From JBLMZI01 sp050258755 (GTDB taxonomy: Bacteria > Bacillota > Syntrophomonadia > Syntrophomonadales > DTU052), in assembly GCA_050258755.1 (NCBI GenBank), contig JBLMZI010000011.1, positions 310,001 through 374,000 of the forward strand: a stretch of DNA of 64,000 nt. The letters are read 5' to 3'. Position 1 is the stretch's first letter. Each line of letters starts with the position of its first letter. The notes beneath the pieces were generated by a model. That model made no database searches, was not told where the DNA came from, and saw nothing but the letters and a program-made list of their open reading frames with translations. The translations under genes were made by a program, and so were the position numbers. Shown here piece by piece: positions 32,562 through 40,649 of the stretch.

Positions 32562-33712
32562 TTCGATTCCTCCTCAGCATTCATTCGGTCCGGTTGATGC
32601 ATCCGGTCGCCGAGGCGGGGTGCCAGCAGTTCCCGGTAGCACTGTTCCACGTTGGCTGCCATGACCGTGGCGGAAAAGCGTTGGGCCACCGTTTCGGCGG
32701 CCGTTCGGCCGAGCCGCTTGGCCAAGAGCCGGTCATTGAGCAGTCTCAGGACGGCGGCAGCGAGCCGGTCCGAATCGGCCGGCGGGACCAGCAGGCCGTC
32801 AATCCCGTCTGTGACCACTTCAGGGATTCCGCCGACTGCGGATGCCGCAATCGGCTTGGCCTGTGCCATCATTTCAATCAAGGCCAGGGACAGCGCTTCG
32901 GTGATTGAGGAAACCACCGCGACATCGATCAGGTCAATCCAGGCCGGGACATTGGCTTGATATCCAACAAATAAAACCACCTGATCAATCCCCAGCCGGA
33001 CAGCGGCTTCTTTCAGTGCCGTTTCCAGCGGACCGGCGCCGACAATCACAAACCGGACCTCCTGGTTTTCGGCATGAATCTTTGCCGCCGCGGTCAGGAA
33101 ATAAGGCAGTCCCTTTTCCCAGGTCAACCGGGCGACGGTGCCGACAACCGGCGTTTGGGCCGAAAAACCGCACTGATCCCGAAGTGATGGCGAATCGACC
33201 GGTGCACCGGCCTCGGCCAGATCAATCCCGTTATAAATGGTACGAATTCGATCGGCGGGTGTTCCCTGGGCCAGCAGGGCGTCTGCAACCGCATGGCTGC
33301 AGGCGATTTCGAGGTCCGAAAGCCAGACCGACTGCAGCCGGATCAGCGGTTTTTTCCAGCCGGGCACCGGCGCGCCAATCGTATGCCGGGTCAGCAGGAC
33401 AACCGGAACGCCCGCGAAACGGGCTGCCAGGCGGCCGGCCAGGCTGGCATGAGTATGAACCACATCCGGCGTTCGGGACCGGATGATGGCAAGCAGTGAC
33501 CTGAAATTGGCGATGGAAAAGGATTTTTCCCCGTGCGGGATCGGTTCGAGCGGGACGCCGAGCGGTTCCAGTTCAGCCCAGAGCCGCCCCCCCCTGGGGC
33601 AGGCAACCGTAACCTCAAATTCATCGGCAGAGCGGGATTTGATCAGGTTGATCAGATAACGTCCCGCACCGCCGATATTGGTGTCGCTGATGACGTGAAG
33701 GACCTTAATCAC
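32558..33712 (-). CDS. GT4 family glycosyltransferase
   Basis: GT-B fold retaining glycosyltransferase of 384 residues. N-terminal HVISDTNIGGAGRYLINLI binds the acceptor side; the C-terminal donor domain has VGTVARLTWEKGLPYF, FVIVGAGPLETAL and the EX7E motif in SSITEALSLALIEMMAQAKP. VHTHASLAGRLAA is the typical middle block. Donor and acceptor unknown. It overlaps the neighbours on both sides by 4 bases (ATGA type), indicating translational coupling with the O-antigen-ligase-like gene and murJ. Confidence 0.9.
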   Translation of the reverse strand: MIKVLHVISDTNIGGAGRYLINLIKSRSADEFEVTVACPRGGRLWAELEPLGVPLEPIPHGEKSFSIANFRSLLAIIRSRTPDVVHTHASLAGRLAARFAGVPVVLLTRHTIGAPVPGWKKPLIRLQSVWLSDLEIACSHAVADALLAQGTPADRIRTIYNGIDLAEAGAPVDSPSLRDQCGFSAQTPVVGTVARLTWEKGLPYFLTAAAKIHAENQEVRFVIVGAGPLETALKEAAVRLGIDQVVLFVGYQANVPAWIDLIDVAVVSSITEALSLALIEMMAQAKPIAASAVGGIPEVVTDGIDGLLVPPADSDRLAAAVLRLLNDRLLAKRLGRTAAETVAQRFSATVMAANVEQCYRELLAPRLGDRMHQPDRMNAEEESN

Positions 33713-35595
33713 GGGCGTCCCCTGCCGCTTTTCTTAGCGGCTAAAGCCTGGAAGGAAAACGAAAGGCCAATCAGCATCCAGAACAGCAGGGCCATTTTGG
33801 GCCCGTACCAGGTATTGTCGACCAGTTGGTGGGTTAAATGGCCTGCCATGCCGGAAAACACAGCGACCGAAAAAAGATTCGCCCCCTGGCTGCCAAAGCG
33901 CCACAGGGAACGAAGGTGGTAGCGGATAATGCTCCATAAAGCGTACAGAAGCCCCATGAAGCCGATAATCCCCATTTCAATGAAGAGTTCGAGGTATAGA
34001 TTGTGGGCGTGCTGGGCCACCGCCCCGGAGACCCGGTAATAGCTGTAGACAATTTTAAAGACCGGCGAACCGAGTCCGATTCCGGTTGGCCAGAAATCTT
34101 TCAGCATATGCAGTGCGCCGGTCCAGATGCCGATTCGATAAAAATTGGAGCTGTCCTCCAGGCTCCCGGTGGTTAAAATCCGGTTCATGATCGTATCCGG
34201 CGCTACAAAAGGAAAGATCAGCAGAAGTACGATCAGCAGAATCAGCAGCCGGCGTTCCCAAATTACGGCGAACAGGACCGCCGCAATCAGCAGTGCCAGC
34301 CAGCCCCCGCGGGAAAAAGTGACGATGAGACAGGCGGTCAGCACCAGCCCGATCAGGGCCGGCCAGAAGCGGCTCACCAGCCGGCGGCCGGTAAAAAACA
34401 GCGCCGCGCACAACGGAATCAGCATCACAAGATAGGAGGCCAACACGTTCGGGTTATCCAGGGTTGAAAAGACCCGGACCGTAACCGCCCCGGAGTTTTC
34501 CGCATCGACCCAGGCCTGCGCCGTTTGGGCGCCGCCGGAATACTGCCAGAGGCCGAGCGCGGCAACCGCAATCCCGGAAAACAGCAGCATGGCCACCGTC
34601 AACCGGTGTTGATTTTCGGTTTTCAAAAGCTGTCCCGCAAGCAGGTACAGCAGGAAATAGCCCACATAAAGCAACCAGTACATCAGGCTCAGCGCACGGG
34701 AAAGCGACAGCGCGAAGGCGACTGTCGCTGCGACAAAGAAGAGGACGATCGGGAAGAAGGCGGGATCCGGCCTGAAATTGAGCTTTCCGTTCCGAAAGCC
34801 GTCCAAAAGCCAGGCCGCGGCCGTGAAGACGATCATCGCCCAAACCAGCATGGTCGGTACCAGCGGAAGGGTAAGCCCGATCAATGGAATGCCGGCCCAC
34901 GGAAACCGCAGAATGATCATGGCCCCGAGCAAACCGGCGGCCGCAGCCGCAGCCCAGTAGCCCCCCGGAAAACCGGAGGCGATGCCAAGAACCAGACCGG
35001 TCAGTACCGGGAAAGCCTGGGAATGGGGACTAGCCGCTGAATGTGGTCTGTTCAGATTGATGCCGAAGGCCCGACAGAATGTGCCGACCAGCCAGCTTTG
35101 TTCCAGCAAGGCGCCAAGATCGCTATTCTGGCTTCGGAGCCCGAATGCCAATCCGAAGCTGGCCAGAAGGCCGATCCAGACCGGCGGGCTGAACGAAGAA
35201 CCAAGAAAAATCTGAATGACCGCATAGCCGGGGATAGCGCCGATTGCACCCAGCGCAACGAAGCGGACCGGCGCAGCCGCCGTCCGCTCAGGAAGTTCCC
35301 AGGCGAAACGGATCAGATTGCTTTCCTTCAGCCAGGGGAGAATGCGGCGCCCGGTTGTTCCCAGCCTGTAAAAAGGGCTGAAAAGACCGGCAAGGATGTG
35401 CCGGAAATGGCTTTCCTGCCAGGCGGTGTTTTCGTGCCAGCTGCCAAAGAAGAAGGACAGCAGTTGGCTGGAGGCCGCCCAGACGCGCAGCGTGTGACTG
35501 ATTCGGGCTAGAAATAAAGCGATTACGCTTTCCTGCCACACGCGGTCGACCCATATGGCGCATGAAACCATAGATTTTAGTATCACACTATCCAT
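33709..35595 (-). CDS. O-antigen ligase / polymerase family membrane protein (Wzy_C)
   Basis: A 628-residue protein with about 12-14 membrane helices. A long N-terminal cytosolic region of roughly 110 residues is followed by helices and then the Wzy_C region with NPNVLASYLVMLIPL, FSRGGWLALLIA and, in the large external loop, GIGLGSPVFKIVYSY and QHAHNLYLELFIEMG. The conserved Arg and His positions of the ligase/polymerase family are present. It probably polymerises or ligates the polyprenol-linked glycan made by the nearby transferases. The extended N-terminus is longer than in typical WaaL. ATG with GGAGAG 7 bases upstream. Confidence 0.88.
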   Translation of the reverse strand: MDSVILKSMVSCAIWVDRVWQESVIALFLARISHTLRVWAASSQLLSFFFGSWHENTAWQESHFRHILAGLFSPFYRLGTTGRRILPWLKESNLIRFAWELPERTAAAPVRFVALGAIGAIPGYAVIQIFLGSSFSPPVWIGLLASFGLAFGLRSQNSDLGALLEQSWLVGTFCRAFGINLNRPHSAASPHSQAFPVLTGLVLGIASGFPGGYWAAAAAAGLLGAMIILRFPWAGIPLIGLTLPLVPTMLVWAMIVFTAAAWLLDGFRNGKLNFRPDPAFFPIVLFFVAATVAFALSLSRALSLMYWLLYVGYFLLYLLAGQLLKTENQHRLTVAMLLFSGIAVAALGLWQYSGGAQTAQAWVDAENSGAVTVRVFSTLDNPNVLASYLVMLIPLCAALFFTGRRLVSRFWPALIGLVLTACLIVTFSRGGWLALLIAAVLFAVIWERRLLILLIVLLLIFPFVAPDTIMNRILTTGSLEDSSNFYRIGIWTGALHMLKDFWPTGIGLGSPVFKIVYSYYRVSGAVAQHAHNLYLELFIEMGIIGFMGLLYALWSIIRYHLRSLWRFGSQGANLFSVAVFSGMAGHLTHQLVDNTWYGPKMALLFWMLIGLSFSFQALAAKKSGRGRP

Positions 35596-35635
35596 CGTGA
35601 TCTCTCCGTTATCGTTCTATACGAGCATTGCGGCG

Positions 35636-36145
35636 CTATTTGGACGCGTTGCGCTTGAGCGCTTTCGAATTCCAGACATATCCCTCAACCGAATAACGCG
35701 CGCCCCGGACGTTGACCTTGGATCCAATCCGCATTTCGGTGCCCCCGAGCAGGGTGGTCGTGTCATCCATCCTGCCAGGTCCTTCGATGGAGAGGATGAC
35801 GTTATTTTTGCCGGGAACGGCGGATCTTGCCACCTGCCCGGTTGCCGTCTCCACCCAGCGCTCAGCCGGAAGAACCTCCACCTTGGACACTTTCCCGAGC
35901 AATGCGCCGGTTTTGCTTTCCCAGATCGGGCTGCCCACGGACATGGCCGCGGCCGTGTTCGGCCGAATTTCTTCAACAATAACGCTGACTGAGAGGATTT
36001 GCGGCGGGGCCTGAACGACCTGAAGCACCTTGTTATGGCCGCGAACCCATACGACCACGACCAACAGGATCACAAACAGGATTGCGGCCAGGTCAATCAA
36101 ATTAATTTTCCCGAACAGCTTGCCTTTTTCGTCTACCAGGCTCAT
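35636..36145 (-). CDS. DUF4330 domain membrane protein
   Basis: 169 residues. A short cytosolic DEKGKLFGKINLIDLAA segment precedes a single transmembrane helix (about 18-36), followed by an extracellular strand-rich domain. This is the pattern of DUF4330 proteins found in Firmicute polysaccharide loci. Function unknown; by position between glycosyltransferase and O-antigen-ligase-like genes it may be an accessory or scaffold of glycan assembly. Its start overlaps the upstream GT4 stop by 4 bases. Confidence 0.8.
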   Translation of the reverse strand: MSLVDEKGKLFGKINLIDLAAILFVILLVVVVWVRGHNKVLQVVQAPPQILSVSVIVEEIRPNTAAAMSVGSPIWESKTGALLGKVSKVEVLPAERWVETATGQVARSAVPGKNNVILSIEGPGRMDDTTTLLGGTEMRIGSKVNVRGARYSVEGYVWNSKALKRNASK

Positions 36146-37275
36146 TTTCGTGTCTCCTTTCGAAACGTTGATTCGTAAACCTTCAATATATCCTCGGTAA
36201 TTATGTCCATTGAAAAATGCGTCTGGATCATGCCGCGGGCAAACGCCCCGTATTCCCCCGCATGTTCCGGGCTTTGAAGCAGCCCGCGAAGTTCGGCGGC
36301 CAGAGCGGGTTCATCCGCGGCCCGTTCCGTACCGCGCCCGCTGAAATTATTGCGCCGGGCAGTATCAAAATTCGCCGGGGTGATAACGCCTTGAAGGCCA
36401 TATTCGCTCGCAATGATGACTGGCTTTCCGACCGCCATGGCCTCCAGGGCCGAGCGGCCGACGCCGACCGCGGCAAAGGCCAGATGATGCAGCCGTTCGA
36501 TATCGAGACGTGCTCCGGTGACCGTGACCACCGTGCGGCCGGCTTGTTGATTCAAATCGGCGGCGGCCTGGCGAATGGTTTCGAGCCGGTCACCTTCGCC
36601 GATGATTAACAGACGCAATTCGGGCGTTTCCGAAAGTAAAAGCCGGGCAGCGCCAATCAGGCGCAGCGCGGTATCACCCCGGGGCCCGGCGAGCCGACTG
36701 ACGTAAGTGATGCAGCGCAAGTCCCCGGTCAGGTCAAATTCCTTCATTAGAATGGGGTCAGGCGGGCCGGATGCGTACAGGTTGGTATCTATCCCATTTG
36801 GGATAACCGTAATTTTTTCCGCAGAAACATTGAACTGCTCAATCAGGTGTCGTTTGACATCGTCGCTGACGGCGATGACCGCATCGCCGAAGCGGGTGAT
36901 ATAACGCAGACCGCCGCCGGGATTATAAACGCCATGAAAAGTCGTCACCAGCGGAACGCCGGTTTGGCGCGCGACCGTTTGGCTGATCCAGCCAGGAATT
37001 CGGGCATGGGCATGAATCAAGGCAACGTTTTCCTGTCTGACCAGGGAACGCAGTCTCAGGTAGGACCGGCCGACTTGAAGCGGGTGTTTGGTATGGAGCG
37101 GGACCCAGACATGTTCAATACCGGCAGCTTCCAGCTGTCGTACCAGCGCTCCGCCATTTGATGCGACCAGCACCCGGTGCCCTTTGCGCTGCAGTGATCG
37201 TGCCAGCGCTATGCCGTGTGTCTCGGCTCCGCCCGGGTCCAGGGCCATGAGCGCGAGGAGAATGGTACCCTGCAT
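36142..37275 (-). CDS. GT4 family glycosyltransferase, first gene of the minus-strand operon
   Basis: A 377-residue GT-B enzyme. The acceptor domain begins LLALMALDPGGAETHGIALA; ALIHAHARIPGW is conserved. The donor domain has VIPNGIDTNLY, ITYVSRLAGPRGD, LLIIGEGDRLETI and AFAAVGVGRSALEAMAVGKP with the EX7E-type region. Substrates unknown. It opens the operon GT4-DUF4330-ligase-GT4-MurJ. A possible promoter (TTGGCG, 18 bp, TATACT on the minus strand, 37387-37358) precedes it. Confidence 0.9.
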   Translation of the reverse strand: MQGTILLALMALDPGGAETHGIALARSLQRKGHRVLVASNGGALVRQLEAAGIEHVWVPLHTKHPLQVGRSYLRLRSLVRQENVALIHAHARIPGWISQTVARQTGVPLVTTFHGVYNPGGGLRYITRFGDAVIAVSDDVKRHLIEQFNVSAEKITVIPNGIDTNLYASGPPDPILMKEFDLTGDLRCITYVSRLAGPRGDTALRLIGAARLLLSETPELRLLIIGEGDRLETIRQAAADLNQQAGRTVVTVTGARLDIERLHHLAFAAVGVGRSALEAMAVGKPVIIASEYGLQGVITPANFDTARRNNFSGRGTERAADEPALAAELRGLLQSPEHAGEYGAFARGMIQTHFSMDIITEDILKVYESTFRKETRK

Positions 37276-37357
37276 GCATCAAGATCCTTTTTCCTTGAAA
37301 TATCGTGGCCGGTTTTCCTTACCGGCTTTAAAACCGTAGGCTGTCCCATTCCATAAT

Positions 37358-37387
37358 AGTATAGTCGATCCCGCCCAACGGCGCCAA
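37358..37387 (-). promoter_or_regulatory. Possible promoter of the minus-strand glycan operon
   Basis: Minus strand TTGGCG (37387-37382), 18 bp, TATACT (37363-37358), about 85 bases before the GT4 start. The -10 is good and the -35 only partial. It lies in a 350-base divergent gap that otherwise holds only the wecA promoter. Confidence 0.4.
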
Positions 37388-37564
37388 CGAAGGGCCGGCT
37401 ATTGCGCCTGACGGTCGGCTTCGAGCGGTTTCGTCATCATTAGCCCGAAAAACCGTTTTTATGATATCATTTTCTCGATGGGACAGACCAAAAAGTTTCC
37501 TCACCGGCCCTGGAAAATCATGTACAGCGGCGGATATTCCTGTATCTATGCCAGTTACAAACGG

Positions 37565-37594
37565 TGGACAAGAGTTTTGCCGCAGTGCTACAAT
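37565..37594 (+). promoter_or_regulatory. Extended -10 promoter of wecA
   Basis: TGGACA (37565-37570, five of six consensus bases), 18 bp, TGC-TACAAT (-10 at 37589-37594). The architecture is identical to the ftsH promoter. The start site near 37601 means translation should begin at GTG 37627, not further upstream. Confidence 0.7.
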
Positions 37595-37626
37595 TTTTGC
37601 AGGTATCTACCGTGGAGGGTTTTAAG

Positions 37627-38715
37627 GTGGAACTGGTTCAAACGTATCTGGTGGCGATCGGGTTGCCGTTTCTGCTGGCACTGACCCTGGTTCCCGCATC
37701 AATGCGGGTAGCCGCGTGGGTTGGCGCAGTGGATAAACCCAACGCACGAAAAATGCATGTTAAACCAATGCCCCGGCTCGGTGGGTTGGGGATTTTTGTT
37801 GCCTTTATGGCAGTGGTTCTGGTGGCGCCGTTCGTGCCGCTCAAGCAGCCGCTGATCGGGATTCTGATCGGTGGGGGCTTGATTTTCGCGCTGGGCGTAC
37901 TGGATGACGTTTTCCGGCTTAATGCCTGGACGAAGCTGGCTGCCCAAATTGTAGCCGCTTTGGTGACGGTTCATTTCGGGGTCAAGGTTCAGTTCCTGAG
38001 TGTACCGTTTGACGGCATGGTCGATCTGGGCATGATGAGCATCCCGCTCACGGTGCTCTGGATTATTGGCGTGACCAACGCGGTCAACCTGATTGACGGG
38101 CTGGACGGGCTGGCCGGCGGCGTTTCCGGCATCGCGGCTTTGACGGTCGGTGTGGTTGCACTGCTGGCCGGACAGCACGCGGTTGCTTTTGTCGCGTTTT
38201 GCCTGGTCGGCGCGGTGGCCGGCTTCCTTCCGTATAATTACCACCCGGCCAAAACGTTCATGGGGGATTCGGGTGCGCTGTTCCTGGGATTTACGCTGTC
38301 ATGCCTTTCCATTGCCGGTCTGGCAAAATCGGCAGCGTTAATTTCTTTGTTTGTTCCGGTGGTCATCCTGGCAATACCGATTTTCGATACCCTGTTTGCG
38401 ATTGTGCGGCGGGTCAACAACCGGCAGCCGATTTTCAAACCCGATAAAGAACACCTGCATCACCAGTTGATTGCAATGGGCTTCAGCCATAAACGCACCG
38501 TTCTTATTATTTACGGTTTCAACGCGATGCTCGGAATCGTTGCGGTCTGGCTGACCTATCTCACCAGCCCGCAGGCGATGCTGCTCTTAGGATTGCTGGC
38601 GATCGTAATTATTATTGGTGCCCGATGGCTTGGGGTCGCAGCCGGACGGGAACCGGACGCGCAGGCTGAGTCCTGCGTGGCGTCCGAACCGGACCGGATA
38701 TCGGAAGGAGTGTAA
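37627..38715 (+). CDS. wecA: Undecaprenyl-phosphate HexNAc-1-phosphate transferase (WecA/TagO)
   Basis: Starts polyprenol-linked glycan or teichoic acid synthesis by moving a GlcNAc- or HexNAc-1-phosphate from UDP onto undecaprenyl phosphate. A 362-residue protein with about 10-11 membrane helices. Signatures are DKPNARKMHVKPMPRLGG, the catalytic aspartates in LGVLDDVF and VTNAVNLIDGLDGLA, the FMGDSGALFLGF segment and the C-terminal DKEHLHHQLI loop. GTG 37627 with GGAGGG 7 bases upstream. It leads a plus-strand unit with an SH3b protein, an LCP ligase and an amidase. Confidence 0.94.
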   Translation: MELVQTYLVAIGLPFLLALTLVPASMRVAAWVGAVDKPNARKMHVKPMPRLGGLGIFVAFMAVVLVAPFVPLKQPLIGILIGGGLIFALGVLDDVFRLNAWTKLAAQIVAALVTVHFGVKVQFLSVPFDGMVDLGMMSIPLTVLWIIGVTNAVNLIDGLDGLAGGVSGIAALTVGVVALLAGQHAVAFVAFCLVGAVAGFLPYNYHPAKTFMGDSGALFLGFTLSCLSIAGLAKSAALISLFVPVVILAIPIFDTLFAIVRRVNNRQPIFKPDKEHLHHQLIAMGFSHKRTVLIIYGFNAMLGIVAVWLTYLTSPQAMLLLGLLAIVIIIGARWLGVAAGREPDAQAESCVASEPDRISEGV

Positions 38716-38720
38716 TTTTT

Positions 38721-39227
38721 GTGAACCGTACAATGAGATTCGCCGCTTGTGTCACCAGTATTCTTCTGCTGGTGGCCATTTTGCTCTATCCGGGAAATTT
38801 CGCGTTGGCAGCAGATCCTGGAAGCGCACAGGATCCGCTGGTGACACAGAGTTATATTGACAACCAGGTGAAGACCCTGCAGGCGCAGGTTTATGCCCTG
38901 GAGGGCCGGATTTCGATCCTGGAGGCCAGGCTTTCCGGGCTTTCCTCGGTGGTTCCAACCCCTCCGGCATCGACCGGGACCGGGGTGCAAACGCCGACCA
39001 AACAGGTCGTTCAACCGATTTCAGGGAAAAAAGTCTACCCGAAAGCCGGGATGAACAACATTAACATTCGGAGCGGTCCGGGAACAGATTTTGTGGCCCT
39101 TGGTAAGCTGAATGCGTTGAAACCGCTGCCATTCTTAAGTGAACGGTCCGGCTGGTACCAAATTAGAATGCCGGACGGCCGGTCCGGCTGGGTAACCAAA
39201 GAGCTGACCGAAGTGCGTGCGAAATAA
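38721..39227 (+). CDS. Secreted coiled-coil protein with C-terminal SH3b domain
   Basis: 168 residues. A signal peptide (about 1-31, hydrophobic core SILLLVAILLYPG, cleavage after ALA) is followed by a coiled-coil segment (about 42-75, VKTLQAQVYALEGRISILEA) and a Pro/Thr linker. The C-terminal SH3b domain (about 100-165) has NINIRSGPGTDFVALGKL and RSGWVTKEL. SH3b domains bind peptidoglycan. It probably acts on or with the wall. It follows wecA by 5 bases with a GTG start and GGAGTG site, so it is in the same operon. Confidence 0.8.
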   Translation: MNRTMRFAACVTSILLLVAILLYPGNFALAADPGSAQDPLVTQSYIDNQVKTLQAQVYALEGRISILEARLSGLSSVVPTPPASTGTGVQTPTKQVVQPISGKKVYPKAGMNNINIRSGPGTDFVALGKLNALKPLPFLSERSGWYQIRMPDGRSGWVTKELTEVRAK

Positions 39228-39313
39228 GGGTGAAAGCAAATCAACCTGTCGAACGTATAAAAAGAAACGATATTATCCAATGAAACATTTTTTGAAGTTG
39301 GAGAGGAATTGTT

Positions 39314-40537
39314 TTGAAACAGCATCTTCCGTTTTTTAAAAAGATGTTTGTGGCTGGTATTCTGATCGGCCTTTGTTTTGTTGCGGGGATCTATATCCCC
39401 AGTCTGTTTGGCGTCAACATCTTTGACAAGATCGAGGACGCGAATGCGCCGCAAATCAGCGAAGGCGAACCGGCGAACATCCTTTTGATGGGGATTGACG
39501 CTCGGCCCGGCCAGGAATTCAATACCCGGACCGATACCATGATTCTAGCGTGTGTTGATCCGGCGCGCTCCCATGTGGCTTTGATCTCAATCCCGCGCGA
39601 CAGCCGGGTTGAGCTGAAAAATGGGTATTATGACCGGATTAACGCGGCGAACGTCATCGGCGGGCCGCGGGCATCCGTTCAGGCAGTGGAAAAGCTGGTC
39701 GGGGTTGATGTCGACTATTATGTCATGGTCAATTTTCAGAACTTCGCCGGCATTATCGACACCCTCGGGGGCGTGACCATCGATGTGGAAAAGCGGATGT
39801 ACAAACCGTCCGAAGGGATCAATTTAAAGCCAGGCGTACAGCGGCTGAACGGGCATGACGCCCTTGCGTACGTGCGCTTCCGCGGTGACGCGCTCGGTGA
39901 TATCAGCCGCACCCAGCGCCAGCAGAAGTTCCTGAAAGCCCTGGCTGAAGAGATGGTGAAAGGCAAGACGATTTTAAAGCTGCCCGCGCTGGTTCCGGAC
40001 TTGGCCGGTAATGTCACAACCAACATGAGCACGCGTAACATGGTTGCGGTCGCGGAGATGGCCCGCAGCTACAAACCGGCGGACCTGGTCTGCCAGACCC
40101 TGCCCGGCTATTTCTGGACCGAACCGGGAACCGGGAAGAGCTATTGGAAGGTGGACGAGGAGAAAGCCGCTCGGCTTGTAGCCGCGCTCTTTAAAGGCCG
40201 AACCCAGAATGTGGTGGAAGACAGTCCCTATGCCGAGATCAAGACCGGGCAGCAGGATCTTGGGATCGCCTCGCGCAAACCAGTTTCCGGCACAACCGAT
40301 GACAGTATGATGGCTAATCCTGATTTCCAGGAAACGACTGGGACGCTGGAACCGACGGATACCGGCGGCGAAACGGTCCTGCCCGACGCCCAAGTGCCAC
40401 CGACTGCTTCCGATCCGACCGGACCGGCGGTCAATGAAGAGAATCCTGCCGGGACACCGGAGAACCCTTCGGCGCCCCCGGTTTCGCCGCCTGACACATC
40501 ACAGCCGATCGTGGCACCGACCGAATATCCCCAATAG
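39314..40537 (+). CDS. LytR-CpsA-Psr (LCP) family wall glycopolymer ligase
   Basis: LCP enzymes attach polyprenol-linked glycopolymers to peptidoglycan. One N-terminal membrane helix (about 11-32) precedes the extracellular LCP domain (about 53-290) with ILLMGIDARPG, TDTMILACVDP, IPRDSRVEL, NAANVIGG and the arginine-rich ALAYVRFRGDALGDISRTQRQQ region that binds pyrophosphate. The last 90 residues are a Pro/Thr-rich tail. Length 407. TTG start with GAGAGGA upstream. It sits between SH3b proteins and wecA and probably ligates the polymer initiated by WecA. Confidence 0.93.
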   Translation: MKQHLPFFKKMFVAGILIGLCFVAGIYIPSLFGVNIFDKIEDANAPQISEGEPANILLMGIDARPGQEFNTRTDTMILACVDPARSHVALISIPRDSRVELKNGYYDRINAANVIGGPRASVQAVEKLVGVDVDYYVMVNFQNFAGIIDTLGGVTIDVEKRMYKPSEGINLKPGVQRLNGHDALAYVRFRGDALGDISRTQRQQKFLKALAEEMVKGKTILKLPALVPDLAGNVTTNMSTRNMVAVAEMARSYKPADLVCQTLPGYFWTEPGTGKSYWKVDEEKAARLVAALFKGRTQNVVEDSPYAEIKTGQQDLGIASRKPVSGTTDDSMMANPDFQETTGTLEPTDTGGETVLPDAQVPPTASDPTGPAVNEENPAGTPENPSAPPVSPPDTSQPIVAPTEYPQ

Positions 40538-40649
40538 TAATTCCGGTGTTGCGGGCCTGTTGGCATCATTTACCGGCGGGTGTGGAACAGGGAATGTGTC
40601 GTGATACGTCGAAATAAAAGGAAACCCTTTATAGGAAGATGAGGTCGTT

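Noticed and set aside
37478..37684. Short plus-strand frame upstream of wecA
   Set aside because: It is rich in Trp, Cys and Arg like a chance frame, overlaps the wecA promoter and runs out of frame into wecA.
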